In this document: positions 1-10,845 of the stretch, piece after piece | Numbering within the stretch: the first letter of the stretch is position 1 | Layout of the letters: every line of letters starts with the position of its first letter | Assembly: GCF_036370855.1 (NCBI RefSeq) | Contig: NC_088117.1 | Coordinates: forward strand, 744,001-808,000 | Source: Dromaius novaehollandiae | Taxonomy: Eukaryota > Chordata > Aves > Casuariiformes > Dromaiidae | DNA length: 64,000 nt | Direction of reading: 5' to 3' | The notes under the pieces: generated by a model | Seen by the model: the letters and a program-made list of their open reading frames with translations, nothing else | Database searches by the model: none | Told to the model about the DNA's origin: nothing | Made by a program: the position numbers and the translations under genes

Positions 1-1
1 A

Positions 2-97
2 CCCACTGCATGGGAGCAGCTGCCTTATGAGGCGGTGAAAGGAGTCAGGAACTCGGTTGAGGATTACGGCCTCCAGTCAGCTTACACCATGAACTGA
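2..97 (+). pseudogene. gag: gag capsid fragment (class II ERV)
   Basis: Frame 2 from base 2 reads a capsid-like stretch (WEQLPYEAVKG, then VEDYGLQSAYTMN) resembling the N-terminal capsid region of class II retroviruses, and stops at a TGA (95-97). Reverse transcriptase sequence begins within about 30 bases in the same frame. The rest of gag, all of protease and the start of RT have therefore been deleted. Only about 30 codons remain. The identification rests on a short match. Confidence 0.55.
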
Positions 98-118
98 TTT
101 CAAGCTATCGCCGAGGGT

Positions 119-1108
119 TAACCTATGGGGACACTCCAACCTGGGATCCCGCCACCAGCAATGTTACCTGAATCATGGCCTCTTGTTGTTATTGATCGTA
201 AGGGTTGTTTTTTCACTATACCGTTACATCCAGCAGATGCACCACGATTTGCATTTACGGTTCCAGCGATCAACAATCAGGAGTCTACACTTTGCTTTCA
301 CTGGACGGTATTGCCTCAGGGGATGCTAAGTAGTCCGACAATATGCCAAATGTTTGTGGCTCGAGCTATCCTCCCTATTCGCAGAGCATATCCCAGTGCT
401 TTAATTTATCACTATGTGGATGATATTTTGATCTCCGCATCCTCGAGGGATGCTGTTCAAACGGTAGTCAAAGAGTTGCGGAAATCTTTGAGTGCTAATG
501 GTCTGTGTATAGCCAAGGAAAAGGTCCAAGTGCAAGCGCCTTGGAAGTATTTAGGGTGGAAAATTACAGACACGGCTATTCTGCCGCAGCCTTTGCGGCT
601 AGCATCTGATATTAAAACCCTAAATGACTTGCAGAAACTACTTGGCACCATTAACTGGGTGCGACCTTATCTTGGCATTACCACACAGGATCTAGCCCCT
701 CTCTTTGCTCTGCTAAAGGGAGAGTCAGACTTAGCATCATCCCGAACATTAACTCCTGAAGCACTGCACGCCCTACAACGGGTGTCCGCAGCTATTCAAA
801 ATCGACAGATTCATCGCATCTCTCCAATGTTTCCAGTTCGCCTGATTCTGATTTATAATGTCTTTCAACCTTACGCTCTCTTATGCCAATGGGTTTCAGG
901 TGACATTGATCCCTTAAGAATTCTGGAGTGGGTGTTTCTAGCACATGCTTTCTCGAGGACCGTGACCACTGGGATAGAGATGATGGTGCTGCTTATTCAG
1001 AAAGGGCGCCATCCTTTGCAAAGCCTTTTGTCGCAAGATCCGGCTAGTATCTCTATCGCACTGGCCAAGCAGGACTTCAACTGCATGTCAAGGGTTCTAC
1101 ACAGATAG
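119..1108 (+). pseudogene. pol: pol reverse transcriptase fragment (class II ERV)
   Basis: This is a remnant of the polymerase that copied retroviral RNA into DNA. Visible motifs are the first catalytic aspartate block (VVIDRKGCFFTIPLHP), the LPQGM turn, and the catalytic YVDD box near base 415. The thumb/connection start is seen as TLNDLQKLLGTINWVRPYLG. From about base 880 the reading no longer resembles RNase H, and the next recognisable block is integrase in another frame, so most of RNase H is lost or scrambled. The ATG at 125 is an arbitrary internal codon. Confidence 0.85.
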
Positions 1109-1133
1109 TGTTACCCATTATCCCTCGTTTGGA

Positions 1134-1829
1134 AGATTGAAGTATGTTCACGTCTCTGTAGATACCTTTTCCCATTACGCTGTCGCTACTGCCCATGTTG
1201 GGGAGAAGAGCCGTGATGTTTGTCATCACTGGCTTGCCTGTTTCGCCGTAATGGGGGTTCCTGCTCAAATTAAGACTGACAATGGTCCCGCATACACGGC
1301 ACAACGAACACGGGCCTTTCTTCAAGCTTGGGGGGTCACTCATGTGACCGGAATTCCCCATTCCCCAACTGGCCAGGCAATAGTGGAACGTACCCATCGT
1401 ACCCTGAAAGAAAAGCTTGAGAAACAAAAAAGGGGAAATAGCCCTGGCGCTTCCCCACAAGAGCAACTCTGGAAGGCTCTGTATGTTCTTAACTTCTTAA
1501 ACCGATATACGGACCAGAGTGCAGTTAATAAGCATCTCTCATGTCCTACAGGGCGAGAACAACCTCGAGTTCGCTACAGGGACCTGGAGACAGGTCAGTG
1601 GAGTGAACCGGTAGATCTAATAACGTGGGGGAAAGGTTATGCTTGTGTTTCCACAGGTAACGGACTTCACTGGATACCTGTACGACTGATTCGACCTGTT
1701 GGTGTGTTCCTCGGGATGCCGGGTGAGGGCTGGGAGCCAGTTGAGATGAACCCATCTTGGGGTGTTTTCAGCGGTGTTTGTCTGCCTTGTGCAGGATCGC
1801 TGTTGATTTGCAGAGGCTTATTGCATTGA
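1134..1829 (+). pseudogene. pol: pol integrase fragment (class II ERV)
   Basis: This is a remnant of the DNA-joining enzyme of the same provirus, now in frame 3. The catalytic triad is visible: the aspartate of VSVDTFSHY, that of KTDNGPAYT, and the glutamate of IVERTHRTLKEKL. The C-terminal DNA-binding part follows (ITWGKGYACVSTG, then HWIPVRLIRPV). The N-terminal HHCC zinc finger is missing. The final roughly 40 codons after RLIRPVG look like read-through into non-pol sequence. Confidence 0.85.
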
Positions 1830-1960
1830 TGAGATATAGACAGAATATAGGCTGATAAGATATAGATAGAATATAGGATAAGTTATAGATAGAATATAAC
1901 TGCACTGATAAGTTATGGATAGAATATAAGTGCACTGATAAGTTGTGGATTAGATAGAAT
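1826..1960 (+). repeat. AT-rich imperfect tandem repeat in place of env
   Basis: Degenerate units built around GATAAGTTATAGATAGAATATA recur about four times. The later units also carry TGCACT and are roughly 36 bases long. The block lies between the end of integrase and the polypurine tract, where env would be expected. Confidence 0.75.
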
Positions 1961-2108
1961 TAGAGTGGAAGCCTTTTAAGGGATAGGATTGGACGTTAGG
2001 CTTGGGGCATAAGTTAAGAAGGCACTGACGTGTGAATTGGTAATCTTGGTAAGATCTCTAATCCTTGTTATCTGTCTCCCCTACCTGACAAGCTTTAAGT
2101 TTAATAAA

Positions 2109-2120
2109 TAAAAAGAGGGG
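2109..2120 (+). other. Polypurine tract (class II ERV)
   Basis: AAAAAGAGGGG-type purine run immediately before the TGTT that opens the 3' LTR, where plus-strand DNA synthesis is primed. Position and composition fit. AATAAATAAA just upstream is part of the same AT-rich stretch. Confidence 0.75.
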
Positions 2121-2123
2121 ATA

Positions 2124-2480
2124 TGTTGGGGACCAAGATTGAGTGATGCTGTGTAGGACAGCAGAGGATCTCTAAGGCAGAAAGTAATGATCTGGTAACT
2201 ATGAAGTTGCCAGTGATCATGTGTCTTCCTGCCTGTGTCAGCAGTCACGGTGTGCCTTCCTGCCTATGTGTCAGCAGCTGCGGTGGGCCTGTCCTTCTGG
2301 CCTGGCCTGCCCGCCTGCTAGGCATCAGAAGACACCTTACCCACCTATCACAAGATGCCACAATGCCAAGAAGATACTTGGAGGAGTGGCTGAGCTGATG
2401 GCTATATAACCAGCCATTGTGTTTTCAATACAGGCTTTTTTGCACCATTCTTCTTGTGGTCCATGTCGTCGAATGCCACA
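2124..2480 (+). repeat. 3' LTR of the class II ERV (right boundary approximate)
   Basis: It begins TGTTGGGGACC directly after the polypurine tract. A TATATAA box lies at 2403-2409. Downstream lies a pyrimidine-rich stretch (TTTTTTGCACCATTCTTCTT) of the kind seen in R/U5. The right end cannot be fixed because the 5' LTR is outside the window; 2,480 is an estimate. The TATA box points toward the CCDC81-like exons, the first of which starts about 500 bases on. Confidence 0.6.
2403..2409 (+). promoter_or_regulatory. LTR TATA box
   Basis: TATATAA in the context GCTATATAACC, about 280 bases into the LTR. This is a plausible core promoter facing rightward. Activity is not shown by the sequence. Confidence 0.55.
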
Positions 2481-2899
2481 CTGCACGCTTTAGAAATGAA
2501 GCCTTTGACTTTTCATCAACTCAGCTTGGCTTCTTGTCCGCTAGCCACTGCCTCTGGTTTCTTCACACCGGCTCTCCTTGCACCTCCAAATTGGCAGAGC
2601 AGGCTTTGGACTCAGAGATGCCTTCCCACTGCGGATGTGAGAAGACAGGATCCCCTGGGTGAAAACACTTCTGAGGTCTCCCTTTCAGCTCCAGACCTTT
2701 CCTGTGGTCATAATCAAGATTTTAGTCTGAAGTCAGTCAAGACCTCAGCTGTGAAGTTCCTGTCAAAGAGGCATTTCTTTGGGGTTGGTGGGGGGTGCTT
2801 GGCTACACTTGCGTCTGCTGCCTTTCTTGGTTGGAAGTGCACTGAGTGGTTATGAGCTTGCTGACTCAGAGCTTGACATATCTATCATTTGCTTTGCAG

Positions 2900-5800
2900 A
2901 GTTCAATAACATCTGGACTTGTACATCCTATTACCTTAGTCTACAGCTCGTGCTGTACCAGGTGGGACTTGCCTCCTGTTCCTCCCCTCATACCCTGGTG
3001 GTTTCAGTCCTCTTAATATCCCCATGTCATGCAGTGCCATGATTCTTTCTGTCCTTTGGAAGCCAGAAAATGCCCCAGAAGGACACTGTGGTTGACTAAT
3101 GTGCCACAGACCAGCTTCCCTGTCAATGGAGACAAAAGTGGAAGTCCAAGCGCAGTTTCAGAAAGTGATGGACACTTTCTGGAGCTTCTCTAGTCCCTGC
3201 AGAGAGAGCGGAAAGGCCCTTAGGTCTCCTCTAGTCAATGGATAATTGCTCAGCTTTTACTACACCAAACAGTTCTTAGAGGGTGAAGAAGAGGAAGAGG
3301 AAGAACTCCAGACTCTGTAGGCCTTTGCCAAAGCTCTCCAAAGTGCCCAGGTCAGGTACAACCTCAGTCAGTTTTTCCATCACAAGAATGCTTCGTATTA
3401 GACTTTCTCTTTCTCTTCAGCCTGTCAGAATTGCTGGACTGGGGACATTTGCTGTTGTTAGAGAGCGAGTACAGAATAGAAAGAATGACCTGGTGGTTGT
3501 TGAGAGACCAGTGTTTCGTCTTTCGAGGGCTATTGCAAAGGCTTATGATCTCCCGTATGACAACAAAGATATTCCTGGTAAGAAGAAAAACCCCTTTGCT
3601 CACTCTTGCAGCTGTGTCTGGAGCGATCCTCTCCTTTCAAAGCACCCCACCTTCTCTCTGCTGTGACCATCAGCCTGGTGTCCCCTGGGGAGAGGACACT
3701 GACACAAACAGTGGAGACATTTGCAGATAAACTTGGGGGGGTGGGGAGGGGAGAGGGGAGAGGAATTCTAAGGGCTGTTGTGAAGTCCTGCTGTTTTCCT
3801 TCTTCATTCCAGCCATTTGACATGGCATGGCTGATCTTCTTCAAACCCAGAGTATATGGCCTGAGAGAACAGATGCAATGGGCAAGCATCCTCCCCCTTG
3901 CCATGGGGACTGTCTCCATCCTCCCTGCTTGTCGTGCTGTCCTGTGTACTGTTCGTACCACAGGGCTGAGAGGCTTTCTTCCTATTTCTGTGTTGAAGAA
4001 ATCATTCCTGTCCCCTTGGCATCTCAATTGTAAGAGAGCTTTGAACTTCCTCCAGGAAGGGATTACAGCACTTACTTTCAGGGAAATTACCAGAGGTACC
4101 AACCAACCTATACTCTGTATCACCTCTAGTCCTAGCAGATGCTGACTCTTTAGTTTATTCTGTTTAGCATTTCAGTAACGCTTTCTTCCTCTTGCACTAT
4201 TTTCCAGCTCATAACCACACTGAGCAACTGCAGTATGCTCGGATTGCCTCAGACATCTCCGTTTCTCAGAGGACAGTGGAGGGTTGCATAGAAAAGACCA
4301 TGCGTCTATTCTCTCTCTGCATAGAGAATGGCAAGAATGTTGCCTTTGTTTTAAATGATGTCGGCATGCTTGTTATCCAGGGAAAAGATGTGAAAATAAG
4401 ATTTTATAAAGACTTTCTGAAAAGGCTGAATGGGACTGAAAAGATGCTAGAAGCTCTTCTTGGAGTAAGATTTCCATTTTTCCAGTACTACTTGGAGTTC
4501 TTTTGCACTTCTCTTAAAGGACAAGGGAACTCATAGCTCCTCTTTCCAAAAGAGGTCTAGCTTCTGGGGCTAGACATGGACTATAGCTCTCTGTAAAGGC
4601 CTTCTCTCACATTCAGAGGTCTTGGCAGCAGCAGGATGTAAGAAAAGCTGTACTGGGTCCAATCAAAGACCCCGTGAGCCCACTGCCATCCCCAAGAAAA
4701 AGCCTAAGGGAAAGAGCCTAAGAAAAAGCTCTTTGGGCACCAGCAGAAAAGCTGGTGGGCTTTTCAAAAGCAGAAAAGCTATTTGGGCTGGTGCCACTCT
4801 GAGTTAACAGCATCAGGTGACCTTGCTGCTTATTAATGAGTTTCTGCTTTGGCCATGTTTGGGATTCTGAGGTAGTGAGTTTGGCAATTTCACCATCTGC
4901 TACACACAAACATTTCTGAGCCCCTGTTAGAAAATGCATGCCTAATCATTTCATGGGACAGCCCTGAGTTCTTGTGTCAGGAGAACTCATCATGCCCCCC
5001 TCACCTTCTCCCCGTCCAGCATGTCTTTCACTGCTGCTTCTTGCCTTGGGCGAGACCCAGAGGCACCGGCAGACATGAGCTCCTCATTCCCTCTGAGGGA
5101 GGAATGATTTACCCCAAGACGTGCAGCCAGGCTGCAGCACAGCCCTGGTTCCCAGCTCTGTCTCTCCCACCTGGCTCACTCTCTGGGGTCTTGTCAGCAT
5201 GTTGTCTGGGCCTTTGCTCCAGTAGGTCCCCATCCAAGATCCGGACCCCCTCAGATATTTGGCACTCCCAGGTCTTAACAACTGTGCAAAGGAAAAGGAA
5301 GGACTATGCCTCTCTGTAACTCCAAGCTGCAGATGCAGTCATTTGCATCCTAGGAGAGACTTGGGGTTAAGCCCATATCTGAGTCCTTTGTTCTCCATTC
5401 AGGAACAGTCACAACAAGCCAAAAGACAAAAGCCAACACCCAGAAACCCCAGCTAATCAAATCTGCTTGCCTTCTTGGACTTCTCCATTAGAAAAGAATG
5501 GGCCTCCTGACTGAATCTCATGATTCTTGCCCTCAGAAAAAAGCCTGGTGATGCTATTACCCATTCCAAATTATCTATTTAACAGCTTCTCTTTGCTATT
5601 ACTGTTATTATTGTTAATGAAGGAGCACTTGGTGACAGGGTTTCAGAGGGACAGGAGCAGGAGAGTGGCTTGCTGCCTCTGTGAGCAAGAAGACAATTTC
5701 CTTGGCATCATCTCACATGTCTCTGTCTCTATTGCAGATGCCAGAGATGAGGGATTCAGTCCTGTCAGGCACTGAGACTGTGGCTTCCCAGATCCGCTCT

Positions 5801-8800
5801 GGCAGTGTCATTGTCTTCCCACAGTGAGTATGTTGGGTTCAGCAGCCCCTGGCTGACCAAGCCAGGACCTTCTCAGCTTGCGTCTGGTTGTGCTGTCTTG
5901 CCAGGGCTTGTGAAGTCCTCTCAGGAAGTTATTCAGAACTAATCAGCAGTGGACCTCTATGATGCATCACACAGTTTCTGGATATAGTCTAGAGTAATGC
6001 TGCATATTCTGCTCTCTTACCAGAAATTTTACATTAGCTCCCTAATATCTTTGTGACCAGATTATTAACACAAGGTGCAAAGCAAATATGGAGCTCTTAT
6101 TCAAACTGGAGTCTTCTGGTTTCCAGGTATGAACTCCAGATTGTGCAGCCTGCCATCAAAGGACCTGCAGAGCTCACCGAAGAACAGGAGGAGGAGAAGG
6201 ATGATAATGGCAACAAAAAAGGTAGTGGAAGGGTTGACACCTGGGTGGTGTTTGGACATTCTCCTCACTAATGGGACATTATAGCCAAGGCTACAATGCA
6301 AGGCATAGGCAACTTCATTTCATTTTGAAAGTTGGGAATTCCAATCCTGCTTTCTTGTTCACAAACATACAAGTATCTTTGGGCTGAACACACCAAAAGA
6401 GTGAACTTGCACACACGAGATCTGTAGAGAGATCCCAAAGTCTGTGCCCTTCATGGGAATTTCTCCCTCCTTCCCCGCAAGGCTCCATTTAGTCACCAGC
6501 ATTTCTCAGCAAGGCCTCCCCCTGCTTTTCACAATATAGACAAGAGAAGCCAGTAGTACCAGAATTCCCCAGGGAATAACATTACCCTTTAGAAATTAAG
6601 AGTTGGACAACATCCAGTGTCAGGAAAGGCCTAAAACCTCATGGGAAACATGGCTCCAGGGGGATGGCTTGGTGCAGTTTCATCACATGTATGCACACCT
6701 GCCCAGCATTCCTGTTAGAATGGGCACAAAGATGCTGTTTGAAGAGTTCTCTGCTTTCTTGCTTGCAGGGGCTCTTCCTGACAATCGCCTTCTCTCCAGA
6801 GAGAGGCATGCTCCACCCAAAAAGACTTCTATCCATAAGGAGGAAGACAAGATGCACAAAACCAGGGGAAAAGGGCTTCCTGACAGGTCAGACTTGGGGG
6901 AAAATGGATGTGGGGGACCCTGTGCTCTTATTCTTTTTAGGAATAAGAAGTTTCCTTCAGACACAATGTCTGGGCTAAGTCTGGCAGGCTATTACCATGT
7001 GGTACAGATGCTAAAGTTTCCTTGTTGGGTAATCAGAGCATTAATGCAACTGCCAGGAGGGATCTGTGGTATTAGAGCCTTGAAATAACAGACAGGAGCC
7101 TCCATTCCCATGACTCTGGCCTTCTTCTTGATCTACCAAGAGAAGGCCTAAACCTGGGCATCCTGAGCTTTCCTAGGGAGTGTTGTGCCACACCTGATGT
7201 TGCAGCTTGGGGTTATCTCTTTCTCTGTATTTGAAAGTACTTGGTCGAATGCAACCAATCTTCCTGCAGAGCTAGCTGCCTTCTGCTGCAGGGGCACACC
7301 TTGGGAGACCAAACTGGAAAACAAACTCGTCCTCTACTCATACAGATGCCTTCTATTCTACCTTTTTAGTCCACCACCACCAATCCAGTGGAGCTCAGTG
7401 AAGAAAGTGGAAGCCAAAAAGAAAGAAATCCCTCATGCTGGACCAAAACTTGTAAACTTTATTGCTGAAGCTATTAAGACAAAAGAGCAGGTATATAATA
7501 GGGAGTGATGCAATGTTTGCGTAGTAGTTTATTGTAGAAAAGCACAGTTGTACAGCCATTGACTCTGAAAAGATGTCGCAGTGTGTGCTCATTTGTACAT
7601 TAAGTGACTTCTCCTGGAGTCTACTTTAAAAGATGGGGGTTACTGTATGTTTAGAATCTGCTCTTCACTTCTGTTGCCTCATGAAACACATTAGAACACC
7701 TTCCTTGCCACTATTCATAATGGAGTTCAAAATCAAAATGCCAGGCTTTTCTGGGATAGGAAATAGGAGTTTTTTAGATCATTGGTTAGTTCACACCTTG
7801 GTTGAGCCCACGATAATTCAGGAGCAAAACACAGCTGACAAAAAGGGGCAGAAAAGAGAGTGAGAAATCAATAATAATAATGAATATAAAAACAAAAGCA
7901 GATGAGACTGACATTGCTGCTGTTACATTTCTGTGGCCCTCCAGAGAAGAATCCTCCAGGTTAAGAAACGACACCAAAGAGGTCTCTGTGAACTTCAAGC
8001 TGTAGAAAGACAGGAGAAGAAAGAATGGCAGAAGAAAGAGAAAGACAGAAGGAAAGAAAAGGAAAAATTGGCACCACCGATCCCTGGGAGAGGAAAGGAT
8101 AAGCTACAGAGGGCCACGGTACAGGCAGCATTTTAAACTAGACAGGAAGAAAACATCTCTCTCCTACAGAGGAGCTTGAGATTTCAGGCTATTTCAAGTA
8201 TTCCTGGAACTCTTACTGCAAAATGGCAGGAGTCTCATGAGAAAGGGTCAATTGGGCGACGCAGTGAAACCCTGGTCAGACTCCAGCATCCAACTCCTGG
8301 GGCAGGCGGAGGTCCTTCTTCTGGTTCCCCCTCTACTGCCACAGTATCCCGGCCAGAATTCACCCCTGGGATCTGTATGCTGGCAAACAGCCCTGTGTCT
8401 TTGCAGCATGCTTGTCTGAGATTCTCCCTTCCTTTGCAGAAACCCACTGTTTCTTGGGGCACCACGCAAATCCCTTCTGCCAGCATGAGGAGGAAGGTGA
8501 CCAGCCCAGATCTCATAGAGGGAATGATGGGGAACTGGAAAGAGGATGGCGAATCATCCTCAGAGAAGGAGGGTGACAACTCACTGGAGATACCCCCAAA
8601 AAGGTAAGTATGGAGCAAGTCGTGCCAAGGCCTGGGGCAGCTGAGTAGCACTGACCCATCTGCAGGGTCAAGGACCCAAATCCCTGATCCGTGGCTCTCC
8701 TCTGAGCTGTCAAGCCATGGGGAGACCTGGGGTCAGGAGCCCCCAACTCCAGGTGCCTTTCTGCAGCCCAAAGCAAATGCCTAAACCTCATCCTGCGTTG

Positions 8801-9385
8801 AAGAGTGCTGTGGGCACCAGTGAGACTCTGTGTGCAGGGCCTGGGGAAGGTGAGAGGCAGGAAGGTTTCAACCAGAGCATGAGAGAGGGTTTCTCCCTGC
8901 TTTTGCAGGCACATTTCTCCTAGGAAAACGCAGGCATTGCTCGCAGCAGTGACATCTCTGGTGGAGAAGGTCACGCAGGGACAGACAAGAGAGATCAGTA
9001 GACAGAGGGATCATGAAGAGGAGGCTCAAGTGAGTAAAGAGCTATCTGCTGCAATGGGGTGTCCCTCTCTCCTTCCACTTCCAGCAGCACCTAGAGGGAC
9101 TTCTCCTGGCACCTCCCGTGGGAGGGACAGCAGCACACTTCTGAGTCTGTGGCCTTGGTCAGACAGTCCTTAACTGAAGGGGAAGTTGCTGATGACTCAG
9201 AATAAGATTTCCGCTTTGGACATAGGTGGCTGAAGACATAAGGATTTGTCCAACGTTCGGCTCTCCATTTTCAGACTGGCAAGCCTGTCCTACCCTCTCA
9301 GAGTACAGACACCAAGACCCTTTGCCCTGGGGGTTGATACCTATTCACTCCATCGCAGGTACTGCCTGACTCAGTTCCCACTTGA
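2900..9385 (+). CDS. CCDC81: CCDC81-like protein (two HU-type domains plus coiled coil), multi-exon
   Basis: Exons with consistent phase are: 2900-2961, 3421-3577, 4208-4464, 5738-5823, 6127-6221, 7399-7490, 7945-8118, 8170-8603 (probably two exons, with a good acceptor ending at 8441), 8909-9029, and a possible last exon 9359-9385 ending in TGA. Exons 1-2 give the first HU-like domain (FNNIW; VRIAGLGTFAVVRERV; RPVFRLSRAI). Exon 3 gives the second (VEGCIEKTMRLFSLCIENG; DVGMLVIQGKDVKIRFYKDF). This paired eukaryotic HU arrangement is the mark of CCDC81, a centrosome-associated protein. Exon 7945-8118 is a lysine/glutamate-rich coiled coil, followed by a serine/proline-rich tail. The N-terminal exon is not found and may lie upstream of, or have been displaced by, the adjoining retrovirus. 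CCDC81-like paralogues are common in birds, so this may be a paralogue rather than the orthologue. No in-frame stop was seen in the joined exons. Confidence 0.88.
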
Positions 9386-9644
9386 CTCAGCCCCCGACTG
9401 ATTAGTTGCACTGGGGACTTCTCACTGGCTTGGGCAGGAGTGCCTGTGCCGTATCACAGAGACCACTGAAATGCTGCTCAAAGCGGCTCCATTAATACCT
9501 GGCCTGCATTAGGCCTGCTGTATTTCCTTGCTTTCTTTCTGTACCTAAAACTGAACTTCTTTTCACTTCTCAGGGCTAGAGAGCCAGTCCAGCACAATGT
9601 GAACCAGCAACTGCCAGCTGTGCTGCCAAAGCGTTCTTGTGTTG

Positions 9645-9650
9645 AATAAA
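9645..9650 (+). terminator. Poly(A) signal of the CCDC81-like gene
   Basis: Canonical AATAAA about 260 bases after the proposed stop codon, followed by a GT-rich stretch (TTGTTGTGCATCTGTCC), as expected for a cleavage site near 9,665. Confidence 0.65.
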
Positions 9651-9669
9651 ACCAAATCTCCAAATTGTT

Positions 9670-10840
9670 GTGCATCTGTCCTTGGCAAGGTGTGCATTGC
9701 TCTGCACTGAGCAATATGCGAGCTTTGCAGGGTCAGGAAAAGGACAGCTCAGAGACAGGGAATGTGTTTCAGTCCCTGCTCTGGGGGCAGTTTAAAGGGT
9801 CATTACGTAATTCTTCTGCTGGAGCCACATTCTTCGTGGTTTAGGGAAACTCCCTCTCTTTCCTGCTCCTTTGCCCCAGAGAGGGGAGGAGTCGAGAGCT
9901 GCAACTGCAGTAGTGCAGGAGGGACTGTGAGGTTGGCATGAAGAGTGTGTGCGTGGAGGTTTCTTCTCCCCATACCTTCCTCAGCAACTGAGCTCAAGGC
10001 GGAGCGGTGTCACTCGAGCTTGTGCAGGATGGGGTTTTCAGACCCAATGAAAAGGGTCTCTCCTCATGGCCTGTTCTGTGCCCCAGGAGAGAGCTAGAAG
10101 AAACATGAGCTTCTAATGGGAGTCAAGGCAATACAGATTGCCCTGCTCGGGGGCTAAAGTCCAGCTTCAGGAAGATAACCCAGGCTTGGAAAGGCTCTGG
10201 CCTCAAATAGCATGTCTTGTTTGACTGCAGCATCTACTTTGTCCCTAACATGACAGTCCTCGTGTAGCATCACATGGCAAAGTGTGGACATAGCTTTCCA
10301 CAGCCTTATGGGTTCCCTTTTCTGGACAGCCAGCTGTGGAGCCTCCTCTGCTTGCCTCAATGCCTCTCTGCCTTGGGAGCGAAACAGAGGAACTGAGGGT
10401 GCCTCAGACTAACACCATGGAGTGCTGAGGAACACAAACATACCACTACCATAGGGAAGCTGCTTAACTAAATCAGCAGGTGTGTTACTGACACCACTGA
10501 TCTGCAACTTCTCTGTGTTTGAAAGATGACGGAGCATCACTGGTATTCATCCTAGAAAGAGGTAAACTTAAGATTCGTGCAAGGCCAATAAACCTGCTGT
10601 TTTCATTCATCACCTGACCAGCCGGGAGATGGTCTAGACAGTCAGAACAACAATCTAGAGGTAGAGATGGACATTACCAAACCGGATATACCTTTCACCA
10701 TCAAATCATGCAGTGAAAGATCAGCTAACTTGTCAGCACTAACATCAGGAGCAATATGGATTTCCAGGTGGCAAGTGAGCTTAGTAGAACTCCCAAGGGG
10801 TAGGAGTGCACTACAGGCAGACTTGAGCGGCTGATTTCTG
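9670..10840. other. Non-coding spacer, no gene recognised
   Basis: I see no exon, repeat family or RNA gene that I can support here. An AATAAA at about 10,589 and the sequence just before 10,840 may already belong to the 5' flank of the next retrovirus, but no 5' LTR matching its 3' LTR is visible. Confidence 0.5.
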
Positions 10841-10845
10841 AGCAA

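Larger units (their letters stand above)
1..2480 (+). mobile_element. Endogenous retrovirus, class II (alpha/betaretrovirus-like), 5'-truncated by window edge
   Basis: A decayed provirus enters from the left edge. The order is capsid fragment, reverse transcriptase, integrase, AT-rich tandem repeats, polypurine tract and 3' LTR. The RT and integrase resemble alpha/betaretroviral (class II) proteins: the RT has YVDD, and the integrase tail carries an ITWGKGYACVSTGNG-type stretch typical of that group. Protease, the N-terminal RT, most of RNase H and env are missing. It lies directly upstream of the CCDC81-like gene in the same orientation. It cannot be an active element. The 5' part is outside the window. 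Confidence 0.85.

Noticed and set aside
10560-10845. 5' LTR of the provirus at 10.8 kb
   Set aside because: AATAAA at about 10,589 hints at an LTR, but nothing here matches the 3' LTR at 18,497, and no primer-binding site precedes gag.
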